A stretch of DNA of 64,000 nucleotides from Triangularia verruculosa (lineage: Eukaryota; Ascomycota; Sordariomycetes; Sordariales; Podosporaceae). The translations under genes were made by a program, and so were the position numbers. Below the pieces are notes generated by a model that searched no databases, was not told the DNA's origin, and worked only from the letters and a program-made list of their open reading frames with translations. The stretch lies in assembly GCA_033296885.1 (NCBI GenBank), contig MU863904.1, positions 227,395 to 291,394 of the forward strand, in the 5' to 3' direction. Of the stretch, positions 43,306-55,519 are shown piece by piece. Each line of letters opens with the position of its first letter. Position 1 is the first letter of the stretch.

Positions 43306-43677
43306 TGAGGGCAACGGCGGCACGCGTTGTTTTGAATGCTTTTAGTTTTTGAAAGAATTAGGGAGATTTTGAGAGAATAAATCAATGAGATTCAGGTACA
43401 ACTTCTTATAGGCGATGTAAACAAATCCAGGTAGTTTGTTTCCTACCTTACAGACAGAGATCTGGCCTGTTTATTTCCTAACGATTGTTCCCTCATTCCC
43501 CAACCTTCCATATATGCGCTGTCCAAACCACACGTAGGCCCAATTACCTAGTTGTTTCCACAAAGTCCTCAAACACCCCAAGCTCTCACATACCGTCCAA
43601 AGCACCATACAAAACCGAGCTGATGTCAATGTTGCCCGGGCAAACAGTCGAATGTTACTAGCGTGCGACAACAACCT
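43306..43677. other. intergenic, convergent 3' ends
   Basis: Nothing recognised. Confidence 0.3.
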
Positions 43678-44413
43678 TCAACATTGACAACATGCAGCCC
43701 GCAGGTCCCGCTTTGGGAGGTAGTATGCATTTCGCACACTGCTAACCCTCTGTTTGAGAACCACCACGCTCAGCTCGTGGAACGCCTTTCCTTCTCTGAA
43801 GGTCTCCATCGATCTTTCAAAGGCCCCGCCATCTCTCTCCAGACCATTAAACCTCTTGGACACCTCGACTGCGATCTTGAGCTCCCATTCGCAAAGTTCA
43901 GCCAGATCTTGGTGAAGTCTGATGAGTTTGTCAAGCAGAATCGCATCGTAGTAGTAGTATGCCTTCGAGTGGCAGATATTTTCCATCATGTGCTGAATCC
44001 TCCGGGTAATGCCAACCTCCATATTCCACAAGGTAGCCACCTCCAAGGAAATCTCGGTGAAGCTGCTTTGATTCTTGGGGGACCTCATCAGTTTGCCGTG
44101 TGCCTGTTCGGCTCGGCGGACGGCGCCTAGGATGGTCATGTGCATGGTGTCGAGTTCGAGGTTGAGGGTCGTGGGGTCGTTGGTGTGATCCCAGGTTAAG
44201 ATTGCGATTACAAGCCAGCAAAGCTTGATGAAAATGTGGTTAGCCATACATTGTATTTAGAGCAGGGGCGCATTGATTTCTCCATTAATCGCTTGACGTT
44301 TTGTCGACGCTACTTGTGAAAACGAGTCAGATACAAGGTCGGACTTACACCGCTAGGAGAATTGGCAGCAACACCAACGCTAAGAGGACGTAGAGAATGA
44401 TTTTGCCGATCAT
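43678..44413 (-). CDS. small membrane-anchored helical protein, unknown
   Basis: The main exon (44223-43678) encodes a polar helical region rich in Leu/Glu/Arg heptads (LDTMHMTILGAVRRAEQAHG, ..LIRLHQDLAELCEWELKIAVEVSKRF). A short 5' exon 44413-44351 (MIGKIILYVLLALVLLPILLA) joins in phase 0 through an intron ending GCTAACCACATTTTCATCAAG, so the two hydrophobic parts make one N-terminal membrane segment; total about 202 residues. The donor there is GTGTAA, with the better GTAAGT two bases later in the wrong phase. The ATG at 44247 is an alternative start. No family recognised. Confidence 0.5.
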
Positions 44414-44718
44414 TCCAAACCTAAGGCTTGTGAGAGTGGACGGTGACAGCGGGCGACAAGAATAGGTGGTGACAGTAGGTAAACAGCGGTGGGCGATTTC
44501 CGCGAAATGTGAAGTGGAAAAGAGTAAAAGTGGGTGCAGTTGAGACGATGGCAGAATCCTGGTGTGGGTCGGTCAGGTACCTGAGGTAAACAAACAATTG
44601 GGAGTCAACAAAAGAAAAAGTACATACTGCAGGACCCCAGATCAGTCGCTCTTTTCTCGCTGGAGCGACCCTCAACGACGGTCTTAAGCCTGCTAGAATC
44701 CTAGGGGTATCTTCCCAC

Positions 44719-44750
44719 CTTGCAGTACCAATCATTTTGTCCTCGGCGTG
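44719..44750 (+). repeat. solo right terminal repeat of the inverted-repeat element
   Basis: CTTGCAGTACCAATCATTTT then GTCCTCGGCGTG matches the right end of copies 1 and 2 closely; no interior or left end is present. Confidence 0.55.
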
Positions 44751-45042
44751 CTTCCTTTTTTCGGTCGCCGGTACACTCTATGCCCATTCTAGCCAGGCGT
44801 CGTTACCTAGGTAGTCTTTTATGTGTTCTGTCACTCTTCCTAAAGAAAGGCTCTTTACGGGCGCGGTCTTATTTCAACACTTTGCCTTTCACACAAAACA
44901 CCCAACCGGATTCGAAATCTAAGGGGTTGTTGACCCGTTTAGGCGGGATTTGGACGTCATCAAAAGGAACTAACTCTTAAGAACTTAATGACCCTACGTC
45001 GATAAAGCACCTGCACAGACATCATGCTTGCTGTAGGTATTT

Positions 45043-45093
45043 CTATATTGGATTCCATTGCTCGCTCTGACGAGGGGGCCCGTCCACTCTATT
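45043..45093 (+). repeat. short dispersed repeat, copy Y
   Basis: CTATATTGGATTCCATTGCT then CGCTCTGACGAGGGGGCCCG and ACTCTATT, the inverted partner of 41813-41870. Confidence 0.5.
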
Positions 45094-45175
45094 CTCTTGC
45101 TACTCTACCGACTTGCCAAAACCTCCTCGAATACATCAGGTACCTACCGCAACCCCTATGTTACCCACCCTGCAT

Positions 45176-46394
45176 TCAAACCTTACCTCGATGTCCTCCT
45201 TGGCGTCCCTGGATGCCACTCCGTACACGTCTAGTGAGTTCCTCCACTTCCCGCAATCTCTCGTTGAGAGTATCTTCCAAAACTAAGAAAGATTCACACC
45301 ATTTATTCATCGACTTCCTCTGACCCCCCGATAATCCCTGTCCCTGAAGTCTCCGAAAGATTATCGTTGGCAACCTTGCGGCAATCTCGATCAAGTTATT
45401 GCATGCGCCCTTCATCCCGTCCAGCAAAGAAATAAACCCCTCCGGCGTCATGAAAGACGACTTGAGACCTTTCTGTTCCTGTTGTTTCATAGCAGAGAGC
45501 CAAGTCTGTATCTGGTTCGCGTAATCCTTTATGAATTTGTCTTGCACCTCCAATTCTGCCGTCAATATGCCCATCGGCAGGCGCCTCGCGCTGACTTCGC
45601 GAAAGTGGCTGGGTTGAAGACGACGAAGTGCCTCAGCTACCTTTTTCTGTATTTTCTGAAGTTTCTCTCCGGCTATATCTTGCGTGAAGTCCGGAGCCGT
45701 GGAAGGTTTGGGAGTTCCCGCTCTCGCGTTCGTGGGGTTCGTGGATGGCGGTGAGCCATGGCCCACGTTGGTGGTCTTCGGGTTCTGATAGCCTGCCGTT
45801 TTGGAGGTTCCAACAGGAGGCGGTGCTGCCCTTCCTGCAATCGAGGACCCTGAGTTCCTAGTGTCGTCGGCCCTGACGAAAGGCTCCCCCTCCTGAGTTT
45901 ATAGGTACTGCTCGTCTAGAGTTCTCCATAGAAGGTCCTCTAGAGGGCACCGAGGCTCTTCCTGGAGCCGAAGACCGAGAGGTTCTAGTGCCGCGGTTTC
46001 CGGGAGGGCGGAAGGACTTCGGCGCTGTACCCGCCGAGTTTGTGGGTGTTGCCCGTCCTGGGTTGTCGTTGGGGGGCCCTACGGGGGCCGGCGGGGGTCT
46101 ATTAGGAACCGACATCCCTGACTTTCCAGAATCGGGGTTTGGGGGGGGCATGAGGGACACCGACACTGCGTTCGCCGGGCGTCTTCCTGTCTGGTCATAG
46201 TTTCTGGCATCATGCCCCACAGGAGGCGTGTTCACTCTTCCAGGAACCGAAGACCCCGACCTCCTTGTGTCTTGGGTTCTGGGGGCCATAGGAGGCCGCG
46301 ATGTTGCTGCGTTTGGATCGGTAGTCTCCCGCCCATTGTGTGGAGCGTGAGTTCTGCGAACTCCGTGGTTCGCTTGATTGGATCCAGAGCTCAT
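45176..46394 (-). CDS. Pro/Ser/Arg-rich disordered protein with C-terminal helical region; apparent frameshift
   Basis: The 5' frame (46394-45858) encodes 178 residues made of about 45-residue degenerate repeats around a TRxSGSSVPGR..PPVG core, then stops in unit three. A second frame, open from about 45890 to 45176, continues the same repeat (RNSGSSIAGRAAPPPVGTSK) and leads to about 130 residues predicted helical (EKLQKIQKKVAEALRRLQ .. NERLREVEELTRRVRSG). I found no intron joining the frames in phase, so a one-base change near 45860-45890, or a sequence error, has probably split one gene. Family unknown. Type CDS is kept because both halves look intact otherwise. Confidence 0.5.
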
Positions 46395-47649
46395 GCTGGA
46401 CAGTTGAATGTCGGGCTTGTAGAGATTGACGTAAGGTAGGTAGATATGTGAAGCCTGGCCTGTTAATAAATGAAGCTAGGGGAATGATGGTGGAGGTGGT
46501 GTAGAAGGATGGATTTTCTGCCTTACTTCGTGGAGGCCAGCATGCAGCTATATACCTCCCCAACGTAGCCTTTGACAAGTCTGAGCCGACCCGAAGCTCT
46601 GGCAGCTGAGAAGTGCCCAGTTGGTCATGCCTTCCTCATTGTGGCGACACGACGTTAACTGGTGGTGTCATGATCATTGAAATGATGATAAGGGTGTTTC
46701 GGTTGCCGCAGGATGACATGTCTAAGTTTTGGGGCTGTCGGAGATAGATCAGGCTTGTTTGAGAGGTTTCGGGTACTCTAATATCTTTCATCTGTTCAAC
46801 AGTCCAATCACGCATTGCGGTATCACGCAAGCAGTGTTAACCGGGCACTGTGATCTTGAAACTTTCCTGTCCACACATCACACGTGGTACCTTATCTTTT
46901 TCCAGCTGCAAATGATGCGGCTGGTCTTGCATGGTCAAAAAATAGAAGCGCCAGACACCTTAGAAGATACTCGAAAGGCATTACAAGATAGCTTTTAGAC
47001 ATTCCAAGTAATCCAGTGGTCTCAAAAGATGTTTCACAAGCGTTGGAAATTCACCATGAGGCCTAAGGTACCAACTTTTGGCGCCTATATCTGATATTGC
47101 AGTCTCTCTTTCCGTGTCCAGGGCGTGGTTAGGTATATGGACTATGAAGGCTATCCCAAGGTCTCCGTGGGTGGTGTCTTCCGAACAAGTAAGGTAGGGC
47201 CAGCTAAGGCCCCCTCCACTAGATTTTAAGTGGTTTTTGGAGCCAGTCATGGTGCACCGTGCTTACCTAGGTACCATTGTGCATGCTTTAAGCAATTCTC
47301 ACTTGTTGTCAATAAGCTCTGATTGTCAAATTTTGGTTAGCAATTGTGGTGAGACTTGACGCTGGGGCTTTGGATCTGTCGACAGTAGCATCCGTGTGAC
47401 GTCCAAAAGCATTCAATGGGACGCAACATCTGGCTATGAACATCATATTACATTTCATTGCCTTCTATAGGTAGAAAGGGCCAGCCCCGTCCCCCATATT
47501 CCCGCCTCAAACTTGCCAAAAACCGTCCCGGTACCAGCCCTCGCCAGTCTCAAGGCCAGCTTTGCCACACCTAAGCTAAGGTACCTATAATGGATAGCAA
47601 ATAGGCACTGCAAAACGAAGTGGAAAAAGTAATAAAAGTAGTAGTAATA
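46395..47649. other. intergenic leading into AT-rich DNA
   Basis: No gene supported. It holds a small fragment of the inverted-repeat element at 46950-46992 and a TACCTAGGTA word near 47264. Base composition is normal until about 47640. Confidence 0.35.
46950..46992 (+). repeat. fragment of the inverted-repeat element interior
   Basis: CCAGACACCTTAGAAGATAC then TCGAAAGGCATTACAAGATA aligns with the arm region of copy 1 near 10450-10490. Short, so tentative. Confidence 0.35.
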
Positions 47650-48430
47650 CAAAACTATAAAAATTAACGAACGAACTACTATTTATATACTTTTTATAGT
47701 AGGTCGGAATAACCTATAGTAAAGGCTAAGTACCTTAGAAAAGTAATTCCTTAAAGATCTGCAATATCCTCTTCTAAATAGGCCTTACTAATATTAAAAT
47801 TAAAGTCTTTTATAATATTTATTTTACTTTTAAATTTTAAATTTATAGTAATTTATTTTCCTATAATCCTTTATTCCGAAAATCCTTTTTTTATATTTAA
47901 ACTTTAATTTTCTTATAATAAAATAACCTATTGTATATAATTTACGTAAATCTTTAATATTCCTTTTTAAATTAAAAACTCTTTTATCTTTAATAACTAT
48001 ACGAATTTTATATACTTTTCTTTTAATAATAACTTAATAAATCTATTTACCAATATTTTTAACCCCGAAATATATTATATATTAAATTTTCCTTTTTTAA
48101 TTTACTTTTTTATTTATTTATATTTAATATTAATATAGTAAATTTTTATAATATTTTATAAGTTAAATACTGTAATTTCTACATTTTTATTATTAATGAA
48201 TATTATATATAATTTTAATTAAAAAACTTTATAATCTTTTAAAATTTTAAATACTTATTAAAATAAATATTTAATTAACATAAAATTCGTAAATTTAATT
48301 TTCGTAATATTTAAAGTTATAAAAATTTATTTTTTATTTTTTTATAATATTAATTTTTTAACGATAAATATTATATATTCTCTTATTAAATACTACTATA
48401 GTAATATATTAATATATAAAATTGTTAAAA
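47650..48430. other. extremely AT-rich, RIP-like DNA
   Basis: Composition changes sharply near 47640: long runs of only A and T with very few G or C. No coding trace remains. This is the appearance of heavily RIP-mutated repeat DNA in Pezizomycotina; the original element cannot be identified. Confidence 0.7.
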
Positions 48431-48982
48431 CAGGTCCCCGTGAGGCCTGGAATTACAGTGGGTTGGCTGCTGTAATACTACGTGGTGTTAGTTGTAGTGG
48501 AATACTGGATTCGGCCCAGTCAACGGCAAAGTCACCTACCCGGCAATCCTCGCCTACCCGGCACCCAGGGAAAGGCTCCACCCACTACCTCAGGGCACTT
48601 CAAAGGCCTGCATCGGAGGCCTTAGTGGACCAAAATGGCCTATATTTTATATTTAGGCTATTAAGGTCTATATACATGCCCTGCATAATTGGTGGAACCC
48701 TAACCCTACGATGACCCGCACTTTGGTTATAAGGGGGGCGGTTTGGGTAGACTTTTGTATAGGCGTAAGTCGCTTTTTTGCCAACTTCACCAAAATCGGG
48801 GTCTTCCAAGCCATACTCTGGCCTATCTGCCCGCCCTGGGGTGCAAGGCCCTGGAAGGCCCTCGGTGGGTATGTGGTAGAGGTCGAGTGCGAACCCTACT
48901 ACAGAGTATTATAGTAGACTTTAGAAGGCTATCGCTACAAATATAGAAGGTTACCCACTAATTCTCTATTCTACAGCACCTG
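48431..48982. other. unmutated island between two RIP regions
   Basis: Normal base composition with no stop-rich coding remnant. It holds C-rich words (CTACCCGGC twice near 48535-48565), GGCC-rich words and two telomere-like units (ACCCTAACCCTA near 48699). No gene is supported. Confidence 0.4.
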
Positions 48983-49373
48983 TGTGACGAACCCCTGTAC
49001 AGAACCTCTGAAAGGGATACTCGGTTGAAGGCAACTTCTGACAATTGGTTCGGTGCAGCTAAACAGTGTACAACAAGATGTCTCAATGTAAATATAAGAT
49101 ACCGTGAATATAAGCTGTGATTGTATACTGCGGAATTATCTATAAGCTATCTAGTTCCTCCGTATATATAGATCTGTAGATCACCCGGATTACGTTTCCC
49201 AAAGGTGATCTGGATCACCTTTCCTTCCTATAGCTCACTATACTCACCGTAAGCTTATCGCTCTGCTTACCGGGATCACCGTAATCCTTTCGCTCCACTC
49301 TTAATTAGTCCGTAATAATTGGCTAGGAGCGCCCTGCACTCCGTACGTTAGTCTTTTATTAACGATTGTAATA
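48983..49373 (-). repeat. LTR 1 (3' LTR of element A)
   Basis: 391 bp from TGTGACGAACCCC to CGATTGTAATA on the plus strand. The expected end is TG..CA, and here the final CA is TA by a C-to-T change. It contains the palindromic AAAGGTGATCTGGATCACCT segment. Confidence 0.85.
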
Positions 49374-52300
49374 CGATGCCCCTCCTTTTAGGTCGACGCT
49401 TCGACGACCTTAGTTTACTTTATCTTCCTTAATTATTCTTCCCCCTCCTTTCTTCCGTAAGTCTCCTTTACTTCCTTAGATTATTTCCACTATATTTAAC
49501 TGTATTTTTAAAACCTCTAGCTCGAAATCTTCCTAGTATACGTTTTTAATTACCGTTATACTTTAATTTAGATATAAAACGATACTATATTTTTTTTATT
49601 TCTCTAAGGGCTTATTATATAAGATAGCTGAACGTTCCTTTTATTATAGTAAATGTGTTCGTTACGGTTATATTTGCGACGGTACTAATATTCCGGTTTT
49701 AGCGTATAAGTGTATATACAGGTTCTTCTCCTTCTATTGTTCTTACTTAATCCCTAGTTTAATAGACCGTATTATAACCGAGTTTCGGCGTTTAGCCTAC
49801 GAGGAGGAGTTTACCGAAGAGCGCTTTTAACGTAGTTAGCGCGAAGTTTAAGAGGCTTTCGCTATATTATCTCGACTCCGGTGTTAACGCTAATATTTAT
49901 TTATACGGGATAGTGAAATGGTTTGCCGGGGGTTCGCTTTGCTAGACGAGCTTAAGGAGGCCGACTATTATAAATCGGAGGCCGTTATTAATACCTAGGT
50001 TTACGGCGTTTTAGATATTATTAATTAAAATACTATATTAAGCAACGCCCTTCCGATTAACCCCTTTTTATCTACCTAAGTATAGCTAGCCTTTAATCTC
50101 TCCGATAGAAGCCTTTTAGTTTCTTAGGGTAATTAAAGTTCGTAGTATTTAATTATAGGTAGGTCCCTAGGTATTTATTAACTTTATAGTATAGTATATA
50201 GTACATCGATTATTACGTCGGAGGTACGGATTTAATTTCCGTCGAGGTTCTTCTATATTTAGATTTATAGGTATATTCTATAATCTAGGTATAGAACTTT
50301 TTATTATTTTAATTAACTTAGGTCGGTTTAGGTATTACCGATAGAATTCTTTTAATTTATCTAAGTAATTTAGATTTATTATTAGTTTCTACGAGTTATC
50401 TATAATCGGGTAATCTAATTAATTAATTAAATATTTTAATTAACCTTTATTAAACTGTAAATCTAATACTTCTTTTATATTATACTCCTTTTCTTCGTCC
50501 TCCGCTACCTTCTAAGTATTAATTTTATTCGCCAGTAATACAGGTTTTAAAAGTAAAATATAAAAAGTATATAACCGTAGATATATTGTATTAGGTAGCT
50601 CCAGCTTATATACCGTCTCCGATATCTTCCTTTTAACTTTAAATAGGCTTACTTTCCTATAGTCTAGTTTCTTACTAAGCTTCTTTATACGAAGATTACA
50701 TATTAATAAAAACACTTTATTCTCCCTTTTTAAATAAGGTCCTTCGAACTATTTAGTATTATAGTACTTATATATATATTCCCGAACGAACTCGAGCTTT
50801 TTCTTAAGATTAATATATAATATATATAACTTTCTTACTTTTACTACCGCCTTAAGTATCTTTACCTCTAATCCTTACCGTAAATCTATTTTAAAACCGT
50901 AGTTTACGAAGAATAATATAATTTTAATTATCTCCGTAGATACTATATTATATATAAATTATACCGCTAATAAGAGTTTAACTTAATTATTTTATTCGAA
51001 ATTAATATAGTTCCGAAGGTATTATTTTATAATTTAGTTAAGCCTCTCCGTTTAGCCGTCTATCTACGGGTAATATATTAACGATACTTTACTTTTTACT
51101 TTTACTTACTTTATTAGAGCCTTTTAAAACTTCGATACGAATTTAATATTACAATCTATAATAAATTTCTTTAACTATATATATATTACCGTAATATTCT
51201 GAAATACTATATCCGCTAATTATTCCGCTATTTAAATCTTTCTATAAAGTAAAAAATATACTTATTTAGTAAGTTTATCGACTATTATTAAAATATTATT
51301 ATATTTAATATCCGTAGTTATATCTTTAGATTTTAATAGTTTAATAATAAAGTTTATCGATACCGAACTTTATAGTTATTCTACTATTAATAATAGCTTT
51401 AAAAACCTATATAATTTATATCTCTTTATTTTTATTCTTTTATAAAGGTTATATTCTCGTAATATTTTTTTTATATCCTTTTTTATTTTTAATTAATTAA
51501 AATATTATTTAATTTTTTCTATCGTTTTAGCTACTTCTATATATCCTCCGAGTTTCGATTTATAGATTTTTTAAATTAATATTCTCCGTTATTCTAGGTC
51601 GACGTAGGCCCTATTATTATATTAAAGCCGGTAGCGGTTATCCTTTTAAATCCCTAATAGTTCTAGTTTAGTTTATCGTTTTTAATTATTATTGTCGATA
51701 TTACTTTAGTATTTATAGGTAGTAGATTTTTCTTAATATACTACGTAATATTTAGCTTACTACTGGAGCGGGTATTTAAATATATCTTCTGCTATTTCCT
51801 ATAGTAAAGGTAGTAATTCCTTTCTTACTTTCTCTTTATAGTAGTCCGCCCTTTTACTTAAAGTATCTGCTTTTACGTTTTCGGATCCTTTTTTATAATA
51901 GATTTAAAAATTAAATTCGGATAAGAATTTTAATTATCGGCCTTATCTAGTATTAAGGACCTTAGTAGTAATAAAATACTTTAGGTTCTTATAGTTAATA
52001 TAGATTTGGACCTTATAATTAGTACTATTAAGGTATAGTCTTTACTCCTTGAAAGCTTTAATAATAGTAAGCAGCTCTTTATTATAAATAAGGTAATTCT
52101 TATGTAGTCCTTTTAGCTTCTTCGAAAAGAACGCTATTAGGTATAATTTCTTATCCTTATTTTATTACCTTAATTACCCTCCGATAGTATAGTCGGAAGT
52201 ATCTATCTTAACTTTAAAAGGTCGTTTTAAGTCGGGGAGTTTAAGTATTGGATCCGCTATAATAGCGTTTTTAATAACTTAAAAAGCCTCCTTCTACTCC

Positions 52301-55300
52301 TTTTTCTATTTAAACTTAGCGTTTTTCTTAGTTAAATCGTTTAATAGTTTCCTTATAATACTATAGTTCCATATAAATATTTAATAGAAGTTTATAAATC
52401 CTAGAAACTTTCGAATCTTAATCTTTAGTTATTCGGTTATTTTTATTTATAGTCTCGGCTAATTCTTAATTACTATGATTTTCCTTAACTTTATTTGTAT
52501 TTTTCCGGGCGAAATTAAATATCTTAAGTAGACCGTTTCCTATATATAAAACTCGCTTTTATCTTTATTAATTAATAATCCGGCTTTATATAGCGCGTTT
52601 AAGATCTCTTTAATATATTATTTATATTCCTTTAAAGTATATAAGTAAATAAAAACGTTATCGAGGTAGTAAATTATTATTTTATCGAGATATTAGTGAA
52701 TCGTATAATTAACGAGGGTTTGGAAAGTCGCTGGTATATTTATAAGCCTAAATAGTATAACGAGGTACTCGAAATGCCCGTAAGGCGTACGAAAAGCTAT
52801 TTTCTATTCGTCTCCCTCCTTAATTCGTATATATGTATATCTAATTAGTATATCAAGTCTAGTGAACTATTGCGCCCTTAATAGTTAACTCCTTAGCCGA
52901 GAAATTAGTAATAATAGGTAACTATTCTTTATTATCTTTTAATTTAGCTGTCGATAATCTATATATAGTCGCGGACTTCTATCCTTCTTCGGTATAAAAA
53001 AAATAGGATATTTAGCCGGCGATGTAGATACTTTAATGTGTTTTCTCTTAATATTTTCGTTTAAGTATTTCCGTAACTCCTTACTTTATTTATCGTTAAT
53101 ATAGTAGACTTAAAAGAGTTTAAGTTTTGCTCCTTCTTTGAGTTTAATTTTATAGTCCTATAGTCCCCTCTTTAATAGACTTTAAAGATGTTTTACTGTA
53201 AATACCGGATGCCTCCGGTATTTTACCGGTATTTCCTTTTTATTGCCTTTCTTTATATTATTATAATAGGTATATTTATCCTTTATTACTGCTGTAATTT
53301 CTATTAATATAACTATTCCTATTAACCCTACTTCTTCGATTTTACCGCTTTTATCGATTAAGTATATTAATATCTTTTATATCTTTTACGGTGGTGCTGT
53401 GGAGGGTACTTATCTTGCACTTTACTTCCGCTATACTCCTAATCTCCTATCGTTAGTCGAATACTCCCGATATACCCTCGGTCGTAGGTAGCTACCGTCC
53501 TTCTAATCGATATCTGAGTTATAATCCTCGTATTATAGTTATCTTAGAATTATATCTTTTTCTGGCCCTATATCTACGATGTCGAAAATCACTATCGTTA
53601 TTTTTCTTAATACTGTGATGTTTAGTGGTAATATTTCTTTAGTTACTAATTACGTAGGGAAGGGTCCTTTTATAATAACCTCTTCCTCCTTCTTCTTCTA
53701 TAGAATTCGGGTTTATTATATAAATCTTAGTAAAATTAAGTCTGCTTTTGTTCTACTATCTACGAGTACCTACGCTTAAAAACCCTTCTAACGTATAGCT
53801 ATTCGTAACCTTTTATCTTTTATACCCCTCCTTTATATAGTAGCGACCTTGTTAATACTTTATTCGTAGTTCCTTAGAGGTTTGCGGCCTCCGCGAAAGG
53901 CCGTAGTCCTTTTCCCGACTATTATTATACCTTTAGAGCGTCCTCTTTTATTAAATTATTTAGTAGTTCGAAATTAATTAATTATTATCGTTAGGTTTCT
54001 TTCTATTTTTCGTCTCTTATACCTTATCGAATCCTCCTTCGATTATATATCCGCCGCCCCTTTACCGTAGCCTTAGCTTCAGCTTCGGCCTAGGTATCGT
54101 AGTATTTTTTGGCCTTTATTTGTAAGTAGAACGCGTAATCCGGACTCTTATACTACGCTAATTCGTATTCTTCCTCGTTAACGTTATCTTTTCCCTAACT
54201 AATTATTTACTTAAAGTAGTATTTTACGTACTTAGGTGTAAACCGTATAACCTAGAGTTCCTTCTCTAATTTAACTGGGTCTTCTTATCTCCATAGGAAA
54301 TAGTCGTCTAACTCTTCCTATTGTCGTTCCTATTTGGCTATAGTTCTCGCGACGGGCTTAGGATCTCCGTTTCTTCCTAATTACTATACTAACTAGTGTC
54401 CTTAGAGAGCTTTGCTCTGGTAATATTCTACGTACCTATATATAATACACTAGAACTAAGGTATCCTCCTATGCTCTGGGTATCTAGGATATAACTATAT
54501 TATATCTTTATTATATAGTTTATACTATTTATAGTAAGGTATTTATCCGGATATCTATAAGAGCCCTATATTAATAATCTCCTTATTTTTCTAGTACTTC
54601 TTTTAATTTAATTCCTTAAACTCGAGCTTACCTTCTCTATAAGCTAATTATAGTAGCCTTCTACGGTATTACCTAAATTTAATCTCGGGGACGATCTATC
54701 GTTTATTTCTTTACTAGAGTTATGTAAGTAGTTAGCGATTATTTATAGCTTATGCTACTTTATTTTCAAAATTATAGTAGTATTGTTTAATTGCTTTTTA
54801 TTAGTTTCGGAGTTCTTCTACCTTCTCCTCGAATCCTTAAATTCGTTCTTTAGCCTAATTTAGGGTCCCTCCCGAGTATAGGTCTAAAATACGAATTATA
54901 TTTATAGTAAAAAACTGCTTTAATTGTCGTAGGGTTTCCTTAGAGGGTCTTAGAGTAATACTCTCCTTTAGTCTTGTAGCTCCCCTAACCGGTAGTTCTT
55001 ATCCTATAATGCGGTCTTCTTCCTTAGAGTCGACTATTAGTTCTCTTTTCCGAAGTTTATATTTATAATTACTATCGGTATAGTTATTTACTAAGTTCCG
55101 AAAATCTTTATTAGAATACTCTACACCGGAGATCTCTACTATCCGTATTATTTTAATGACTATTACCGTCTCCCTTTCCTTTTAATAGAGCTACTTAAGT
55201 GCCCGATAATCTCTTTTAAAATAGCCTATCTTCCTATAGTTAAAGTACTTAACATCGTTCTTCCCTTTAAACTGCTTCTAAATTACGTTTATTTCTATAG

Positions 55301-55519
55301 GCTTTATGTAGGTAGTTCCTAAAACGTAAGTCCCGTAAAGCCGTCTCTTCTTCTTATCGTTAGGACGGTAGGGTCCTTGTATGCGTATGCCCTTACGCTC
55401 CTTACAGCGTTAGTACTGCCGGTCGTCGATGCGGACCGCTATTATAATATACTCGTCGATAGTCTCTAGTCGCTCTTATCGGTATACCTCGTTTTTAACT
55501 TCTTCTTTAAGTCCGTTAT
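49374..55519 (-). pseudogene. element A: remains of gag (3' part), pol and chromodomain
   Basis: Translated on the minus strand, conserved pol segments are readable apart from RIP-type stops. The RT region parallels that of element B (..SKELRKYLNENI..); its active-site box reads YYLDN near 52657-52668, the second Asp having been lost by G-to-A. The integrase D,D-35-E region ends YYPQIDGQTERL. A chromodomain-like EYNIKEVLDLQF..LKYLIN follows near 50480-50400. Gag covers about 53970-55519. Not functional. Confidence 0.75.
49585..50127 (+). pseudogene. element A: antisense gene-like frame between pol and 3' LTR
   Basis: On the strand opposite to gag-pol, one frame of about 180 codons is interrupted only by TAA/TAG at positions where CAA, CAG or TGG is expected before RIP. 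It reads ..YYSKCVRYGYICDGTNIPVL, ITEFRRLAYEEEFTEERF, a Gln/Arg-rich helix, and RGFALLDELKEADYYKSEAV. Element B has the matching frame at 62453-61911. The Cys-bearing start, coiled coil and RGxxxLDEL motif recall proteins I associate with fungal transposon-linked Zn2Cys6-like genes (from memory, unchecked). Confidence 0.55.

Larger units (their letters stand above)
44414..45175. other. intergenic with repeat fragments
   Basis: No gene supported. It contains a solo terminal repeat (44719-44750) and dispersed repeat copy Y (45043-45093). Confidence 0.35.

Noticed and set aside
48690..48720. Telomere-like AACCCTAACCCTA as sign of a chromosome end
   Set aside because: Only two units, internal, with retroelement sequence continuing to the right; chance or an interstitial trace.
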